DNA of 64,000 nt from Vanessa cardui. Its lineage: Eukaryota > Arthropoda > Insecta > Lepidoptera > Nymphalidae. The DNA lies in assembly GCF_905220365.1 (NCBI RefSeq), contig NC_061140.1, positions 8,434,501-8,498,500 on the forward strand, read 5' to 3'. The notes beneath the pieces are model-generated. The model searched no databases and had not been told where the DNA came from. It saw nothing but the letters and a program-made list of their open reading frames with translations. A program made the translations under genes and the position numbers. This document shows positions 57,594 through 64,000 of this stretch, piece after piece; the stretch's first letter is position 1, and the number at the start of each line of letters is the position of its first letter.

Positions 57594-58293
57594 TATTTTG
57601 AATGAACTTATTCGCCGGTAATAAAATGTTAACACGTTTACCCACGCACTTTCAGTTCTCGTGTTTCGTATCTACGCAATCTTCCCCACTAATAAATGAA
57701 GTAATACATACTTATTACTTCATTTGATTCATTGGTAACATTATCAGTGTATCAGAATATTTTTGCAAGATAAGCTCGGTCGGCTAAATGACAGGTTTAT
57801 TTTGTTTACGTTTTAAATTGTTGTTAGGTATGATGTTGGTTAGTATTTTTTTATGTGATGTGTGAACATCGTATTGAAATAATAAAATTGTGCTACATCC
57901 TATTAAAAATAAATGACAATAATTTAAATTAATTGATTATTGAAGTAGCAGTTTTATCCACGCTTATTTTAATAAAATGTCAACTGACTCACTGGACACT
58001 GATATTTAGATTGTTGACAGCTATCAACGTCAGTTACATTGTGTTCCATTTCTTACAAAATTTTTAAAGTATTAATAATAAAAAATATACGTATATATTT
58101 GTTAGGAATTGAAATCGCGTACACAAAAATAATTCTATACATACAAATTTTATTTGATTATAAAGGTATATAACAATAAAATAAATTTATATTAAAATTT
58201 AGGATCCTAAGTTCTAAATTCGAAACTGGAGAAATAAATTCGGATTCTGCGGAGTTTATATCTTCATTATTATGACAATATTGGCTTCGTTCG
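57594..58293. promoter_or_regulatory. PIGG upstream region
   Basis: About 700 bp, AT-rich, upstream of the PIGG start codon. It presumably contains the promoter and 5' UTR. No core element was identified. Confidence 0.4.
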
Positions 58294-58575
58294 CTAAGAT
58301 GGCCCAGTGGTTGAATGCGTGCATCTTAACCGATGATTTCGCGTTTAAACACAGACAAGCACCATTAAATATATGTGTGTAATTTGCGTTTATAATACAT
58401 CTTGTGCTCGGCGGTGAAGGAAAACATCGTAAGGAAACCTGCGTGTGTCTAATTTCATAGAAATTCTGCCACATGCAGCGTGGTGGAATACGTTCCAAGC
58501 CCTCTTCTCAATGGGAGAGAAGGCCTTAACCCAGCTGTGGGAAATTTAGAGGCTGTTACTTTACTTACTTTATTG
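58294..58575 (+). mobile_element. tRNA-derived SINE (Metulj-like)
   Basis: It runs from AAGATGGCCCAGTGGTTGAA to GAGGCTGTTACTTTACTTAC, with a short deletion around the CCACATGTGTATTCCACC block. It lies just upstream of PIGG. Confidence 0.9.
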
Positions 58576-58899
58576 GTTTCGTTGGATATACTTTACGGAG
58601 TAGCAATTTATCTAATATCAAAATCTACCTGACCAGAAAAGTAAGTTTGAATGAAATTTTTAAAACAGGTGTAGTTACAGTTTATGGAAAGTAGGTATTT
58701 AATTATTTATTATTCTTCAGAGTTATATCAAGTATGAAATTGTAATGAATTAGAGGTCCTTAATGCTCTGATATTTTAATCAATTACAGAACCTTCGCTG
58801 TTATTTATTAGTAGATATATATTTTTAACTTTAGTTTTCGTTCGTTCGTTGTCTGTTCTTTATTATTGCTCATTGTGACTCTAGCGTTATCATCTAAAG

Positions 58900-59322
58900 T
58901 CTAGTCTAGTCACTGGTTGAATTCATTACCCTCTAAAAATCTTGGGACACTTTTAGATAATGAATGTTTTCGCATATCGATTGGTCTCCGACTGGGAACA
59001 CTTCTGTGTTCTGAGGTGGACTCTTTCGGTTTACATGGTCTCTCTTGCCCAAGGAGTTCAGGTAGGTTTTTCCGCCACGGTTCTCTTAATGACATCATAA
59101 AAAGGGCTCTTGCCACCATCGACGTTCCTGCTCTTACTGAGCCTCGTGGAATTAGCCGTGATGATGGTAAGAGACCTGATGGATTAACATTGGTTGCCTG
59201 GGAACGAGGTCGGGCCCTTGTGTGGGACGCTACATGTGTTGACACGTTGGCCCCATCTCATATCCGAGAAACAATGTTAAGAGCCGGTGCCGCTGCGGAA
59301 AAAGCTGAAGCCAAAAAAAGAG

Positions 59323-59354
<32 letters not shown>

Positions 59355-59640
59355 GTGTATTATATCTATTTACTTTTTTGTTCCATTTGCTGTCGAAACG
59401 CTTGGCCCTTGGAATAGTGGTGCAAAATGCTTCATCAAAAGTATAACACCTCGCCTCATTGCCTCCACTTTTGACTGGAGGGCTGGTTCATTTTTGCCCA
59501 GAGGATCGGAATTGCGATTCAAAGGGGAAATGCTGCTAGCATTCTTGCCACCATTCCACGCGGTCAAGATTTATACAGTAACTAGTTTTAGTTCATATTT
59601 GTATATACATATATATTTAAGCATTTAATGTTGTTAATTC
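58900..59640 (+). pseudogene. Retrotransposon C-terminal fragment (KRPDG...WDAT domain), broken
   Basis: An open stretch from 58917 contains FGLHGLSCPRSSGRF, LNDIIKRALATIDVP, DGKRPDGLTLVAWERGRALV and WDATCVDTLAPSH. From memory this segment recurs in animal ORFs annotated as reverse-transcriptase-like, often ending in an ETLGPW block. Here ETLGPW follows at about 59,392 in another frame, after a TA microsatellite (59,322-59,351) has expanded within the coding region. A further frameshift near 59,492 precedes GNAASILATIPRG. The RPD-x15-D spacing recalls a restriction-like nuclease but is not proof. No reverse transcriptase core is nearby. Confidence 0.6.
59322..59351. repeat. TA microsatellite inside retroelement relic
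   Basis: About 15 TA units. It interrupts an otherwise recognisable coding segment. Confidence 0.9.
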
Positions 59641-59829
59641 TTATGTTTGAGATGAATAATATTGTGACTTTTATGTCAAAATTTTATATAACAAATCAAT
59701 CCTAATCGCGTACCCGAGTGTGTAATATTCATATACTAATTAATACTAATTATTATAAATTTAGGAACAGGTTTATTTACAAAATATAGAAAAAATTAAG
59801 GGCCGACAATTCTTTAGTAAATTAAAGAA

Positions 59830-60755
59830 TTCATATTGATGTACATAATGTAAATGTACATAATGTAAAAGCCGATGTACTCATTAACGGGGAATCTATG
59901 GATCCAATTGATTCTGCTGAGTTTCTTGGCCTTACTGTTGATGCCAAGTTGCAATGGGGCCCCCATATTAACGGATTGGCGAGTAGACTGAGTTCTGCGG
60001 CATTCGCGGTCAAAAAGATTAGATTATGTACCGATGTTGATACGGCTCGCTTAGTATATTTCAGTTACTTTCACAGTATAATGTCATACGGTATTATGCT
60101 GTGGGGCAACGCAGCCGCTATCCATACTATATTTGTGCTACAGAAGAGGGCTATTCGCGCAATCTATAACCTAGGAGCTAAAGAATCGTTAAGGAATAAA
60201 TTTAGAGAAATCAAGATATTGACTGTTGCTTCTCAATATATATTCTGCAATGTTATGTATGTACGAAAAAATATTAATGATTTCATGAGAAAATGTGATA
60301 CTCATAGCATTGGTACAAGGAACAAATACAAACTTGTTACTCCTGTTACTCGACTACATAGAGTCAGTAACTTCTTTGTGGGGCAATGTATACGGTTTTA
60401 CAACAGGATCCCAGAAAGCGTTCAAAATGCCTCTGTTGCCAAATTTAAGTAAATTATTAAGGAACGCTTGTGTGCCAAAGGTTAGTATACAATTAATGAG
60501 TTTATGATCGATAGCACACCTTGGGAATGAAACGATCGCCTCCTGGCTATTTCATCTCATATTAAATTGTTTAAATAATATCTGAGACAAATAAAAAAAA
60601 AAAAAAAACCCGCTGAGTTTCTTTCGCCGGTTCTTCTCAGGTCAGGGTATTTTCTTTTCCGAACCGGTGGTAGAGTTTCAATTGACCATCAGTAAGAAAG
60701 TGTAATGCTTCTATATTGAATAAAGTTATTTGAGTTTGAGTTTGAGTTTGATGCA
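59830..60755 (+). mobile_element. 5'-truncated non-LTR retrotransposon (reverse transcriptase C-terminus and 3' UTR)
   Basis: From about 59,850 to 60,450 the frame encodes the end of a jockey-type reverse transcriptase: EFLGLTVDAKLQWGPHINGL, YFHSIMSYGIMLWGNAA and QKRAIRAIYNLGAKESLRNK. TAA ends this at 60450-60452, with open sequence of the same style continuing briefly. The 3' UTR has CCGGTTCTTCTC and TTGAATAAAGTTATTTGAG, with a TTTGAG tail at 60727-60750. A run of A lies at about 60,590-60,607. The catalytic FADD part is absent, so the copy is dead. The clade is uncertain. Confidence 0.85.
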
Positions 60756-60939
60756 CGTTATCTTTTATGTCATAATAATACTTGTATTAGGTACTCAAAA
60801 AAGCGAAAATGGATTTCCACGTTTGTTTCTTGTGACCTGACAAGTAAGCCAAATAGCATACAAATCATTATAGATTTTTGAAATTTCAGAATATATTTCT
60901 AGAAATGCACTGCCTGTGTATTAACCTTATAAAACAAGA

Positions 60940-61025
60940 TTGTATGCCAGTAGTTACACTGGTCACTGACGCCGCCTTAAACCGAACAGTAAAGTATGTA
61001 ATGAGTAGTATGAGTATCTATCCAA
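60940..61025 (+). repeat. Short diverged fragment of repeat A
   Basis: CCAGTAGTTACACTGGTCAC and CTTAAACCGAACAG match the middle of repeat A. Confidence 0.4.
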
Positions 61026-62459
61026 ATCATTTGATTATTTTTAATTAAGTGAATATATTACTAATAAATTATCTACTTTTAACAATTGATTAATTAATCT
61101 TATTAATTGTCATTACTCATCGTCAAACGTCACGCTTCCTCGAAACATAGATATCGGAATTTTTAAGGTATTTCGTTTGACAATGCAGAATTAAATTAAG
61201 ACTCTGTATCGCTTGTTCATTGCCGCCCACCATTCCTGAACTGTTTATTCTCGAAAGACACCTACTGTTTTGAATGTATAATTATTTTTTCAGTCATTCA
61301 AATACGTCACATGCTAATGTCACCATCATTTAAAAAAAACATATTTTAATGTAAATATTGTAACCAAGTAGGTAGGTATTTATATTTCTTTTTGAAGTTT
61401 TAGAATTTTTGTAGACAATTGATAATATAAGGAATGATTTGATAAGTATCTATCTATGTGAAGACGAATTATTCTATTCGAAGACCCTAGGCAATATATT
61501 TTATCTATCACAATGCACTTTTATTTTTTTATCTACTGATACCCAAGTGATACAATCACGAATAATTAAACTATCTATTCATTACATACATCATTAAGGA
61601 AAATATTTGGCTTTAACAATTTCATAAACAACGAACTTTAGTGCCCAATTTACTGAGAAAGAGGCAGGCACGTAAAACCTAGATGGTTCTCTAAACTGCG
61701 TCTTATAACTTGTAAATAGCTCATACGTAATTATCAAAAACTTTTTTCCGTTTAGGAGTGTCGGACACTAACAGTACTCAGTGAATGGTACACGATAAAT
61801 AATTATGGAGAGTTAATCGAACTTAATACTTATAATCTTTCCTAGAAAGTAATTAATTCATATTTAGCTAGTTATAAGGTTGAAGATCTCGGTCCTGGGT
61901 TTATAAGATTTGGAAGTCACTGAATTATTTACAAGTAAGGCTTTTGGTTTTGTTTCTGATTTATCTCCAGTCTGTTTCTCTTCGAATGAATTATGGTAAT
62001 GAGGGAAAACCTGGCAGCCAATTATACTAAAAAATTAACAATTTATGGTTCAATTCATACCGGGAGAGCAACGGCGAGACATTTTCAGAGTTAAACAATT
62101 TTGTACTTTATATCTACATGATTAAGAGACCAAAATCGCTTGGGAAATTGGAAAAGGTCGCGCCTATCACTGCGGCCGTAGCCAGACACTGCCGGCCTCT
62201 ACCGTTCCTTTGTAAATCAGCCCTATAAGCCTTGTTTGCACTCGTTCAGCCGTTTTTCTATTCTACTAACACAAATATCCAGTTGTGATTGGATCGGATT
62301 ATAACCCATATAGATAACTGGAATTGGTCTTTAGTATATGCTGCGGTTTTTATTTGAAAGGAAAAGTAATATCTTAATAGAATTGGCTTCCTGTGTTACA
62401 CACTAGAGCTCTAATATAGAAGAGCTGAATATTTTTGGTATGACATTAATGTCTATGAT

Positions 62460-62630
62460 TACTACAGGCACAAGGGACATAACATCTTAGATCCCAAGGT
62501 TGGTTGCACATTGACGATGTAAAGAATAGTTAATATTTCTTCCAGCGTCATTGTCTATGGGTGATGGTGACCACTTACCATCAGGTGGCCCATATGCTCG
62601 TCCGCCAACCTATACCATAAAAAATATATA
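62460..62630 (-). repeat. Dispersed repeat A, 5' half, reverse orientation
   Basis: AGGCACAAGGGACATAACAT, GGGTGATGGTGACCACTTAC and GCCAACCTATACCATA are the reverse complement of the 5' half of repeat A. Confidence 0.78.
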
Positions 62631-64000
62631 TTATTATTAAATAAGTTACATAATTATTAAATAAGTTCGTTATTTAGTATCAACGGTAAGAAGTATTTTC
62701 AGAAAATCAACATTCTATTTATGATAAAATTCGAGATGTTTGTCTCCTTTAAACATGTAGTGTGGTGTTCATAGGATTTTCAAGTTCAAGGTGTGCCGCT
62801 GAATCATTTCAGTGTGGGTCGCTGAAAAGTTCTATTTAAATCCGTTCTGAAATCTCGATCCGTAGTCTCTCGAGCACTACGCAGCGCGCGCCTGCAACGA
62901 AACAAAACACTAAAGGTACAGAAGTGTTTTTTTTTTTTTTTAATAATTCTTATTGATTGTTTTGTGTTTTAAACAAAAAATAAATAAATAAGCTGTATTT
63001 ATATTATTATTATGTGGTTTTTCGTTAAATGTAAATATTTCTCTTTTTTTCATTCGTTACATTACGTTTAAATTTTAATTCACGTTACTATTTTAAAAAA
63101 GTGTTCGACTATGTAGGTAATTGTTGGAAATCAATTTTAACATTTTAATTAAACTTGAAATTGATCGGACTATTTAGTAGAAGGTACCTTTAGGTATCAT
63201 AGGTATCTAATGCTACAAAGTTGTTTGCATTTTAAAATGTTATTGTTATGTCAATAGAAAAAAAAACAAAAACGAATGAATCATCATTCTATATTCAATA
63301 ATAATGAACTATTTTTGTCAGTGACAAAAGAAAGATTTGACTCAAAGTTATTATCGTAGAGAAATTTAGTTCAGTCTGTTGCATCAGATCTAAATGTGTT
63401 TCCAGGTGAATCACTAGTGGAATCGTTCCAGACGTTTGTGTCTTTACAATAATCTATTTCTTGCCACAAACTATCAACTTCGACTTGCGATCAGTATAGA
63501 TTTACAAACCAAACAAACCAGACGCAGGTTTACTCTAGACAGTTTCCGGAATCAAAGCGCGATTGAAAAATATCTATAAGTATTTATTATAATTTAAAGT
63601 ACGTTCTTAATTATGCGTTGGTCAGTTACAAATTAAAAAAAAAAAACTTTTCAAATACAGAATTGTTCACATTATGCTTAATAAAATATTTTATTTATTA
63701 TCTATTTATCGGGCATCAATAATATTAAAAATATTTTTTTTTGAATTTGTAATTTTTTTTTTGACAATGATATTTTTCATTCAATTCATTCATAATATTT
63801 GCAGATTTGTTACATTGAATGAGATAATCTTAATGATAATTTTTGTTATTCTGTATGTAGGGATTACGTAGGTAATTGATGGACGCTCATCGCCAGAAAT
63901 ACGCACAACGAAAACAAACGATCGTTCTTGAATGATGCTTATTGCTCACGTCAAAATAATGCAAGCAATTTTAGATTCTTACATAATTTGAATTCGTATC

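Larger units (their letters stand above)
60756..64000. other. Gene-poor right end
   Basis: About 3.2 kb with fragments of dispersed repeat A (60.95 and 62.5 kb) and, at 62,790-62,920, a GC-richer stretch with TTTCAGTG and a possible donor AAAG|gtacag that could be a non-coding first exon. No protein-coding sequence was recognised. Confidence 0.4.

Overview
This window comes from an insect nuclear genome, almost certainly a lepidopteran and probably a butterfly. The genes are intron-rich insect orthologues. The intergenic and intronic DNA is AT-rich and full of element types typical of Lepidoptera: tRNA-headed SINEs, Helitron ends with the CTAGT terminus, mariner and piggyBac-like DNA transposons, short foldback MITEs, and non-LTR elements with TTTGA-type tails. 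The species call is inference from repeat style and protein resemblance; no search was run.

Layout. (1) 1-28,300: the 5' half of a G protein alpha-o gene on the minus strand. Two alternative first exons lie at 27,850-27,967 and 26,157-26,274, followed by exons at 19,883-19,925, 14,623-14,764 and 3,434-3,594. The remaining exons lie left of the window. The last three exons of a mitochondrial-clan cytochrome P450 sit on the plus strand at 555-2,973, inside the next G-alpha-o intron. (2) 29,254-39,922: a compact block of housekeeping genes. It holds Ku70 (intronless, plus), GINS subunit Psf3 (plus), CDK5 (minus) and FKBP8 (plus). CDK5 and FKBP8 are divergent across about 860 bp. (3) 43,468-57,593: a complete 12-exon GPI ethanolamine phosphate transferase 2 gene (PIGG) on the minus strand, reconstructed as 1,003 codons with consistent intron phases. 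(4) 57,600-64,000: gene-poor sequence with a SINE and fragments of two non-LTR retrotransposons.

The genes are functionally mixed: G-protein and CDK5 signalling, DNA end joining (Ku70), replication initiation (GINS), a tail-anchored immunophilin, and GPI-anchor synthesis. They do not form a pathway cluster. No new defence or biosynthetic system is visible.

The most unusual structure is in PIGG, where local duplications sit directly on or beside splice junctions of its GC-rich exons. A roughly 55-bp G-rich minisatellite repeats the whole exon-5 acceptor about 14 times. A 108-bp tandem duplication copies the exon-6 donor so that a second donor would add exactly 36 in-frame codons. Exon 11 has duplicated sequence on both sides. 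Other items worth checking are the two conserved alternative first exons of G-alpha-o, a mariner copy with a single nonsense change, a TTAA-flanked piggyBac-like element with a transposase N-terminal relic, and paired MITEs that carry full CRE palindromes inside FKBP8 and PIGG introns.
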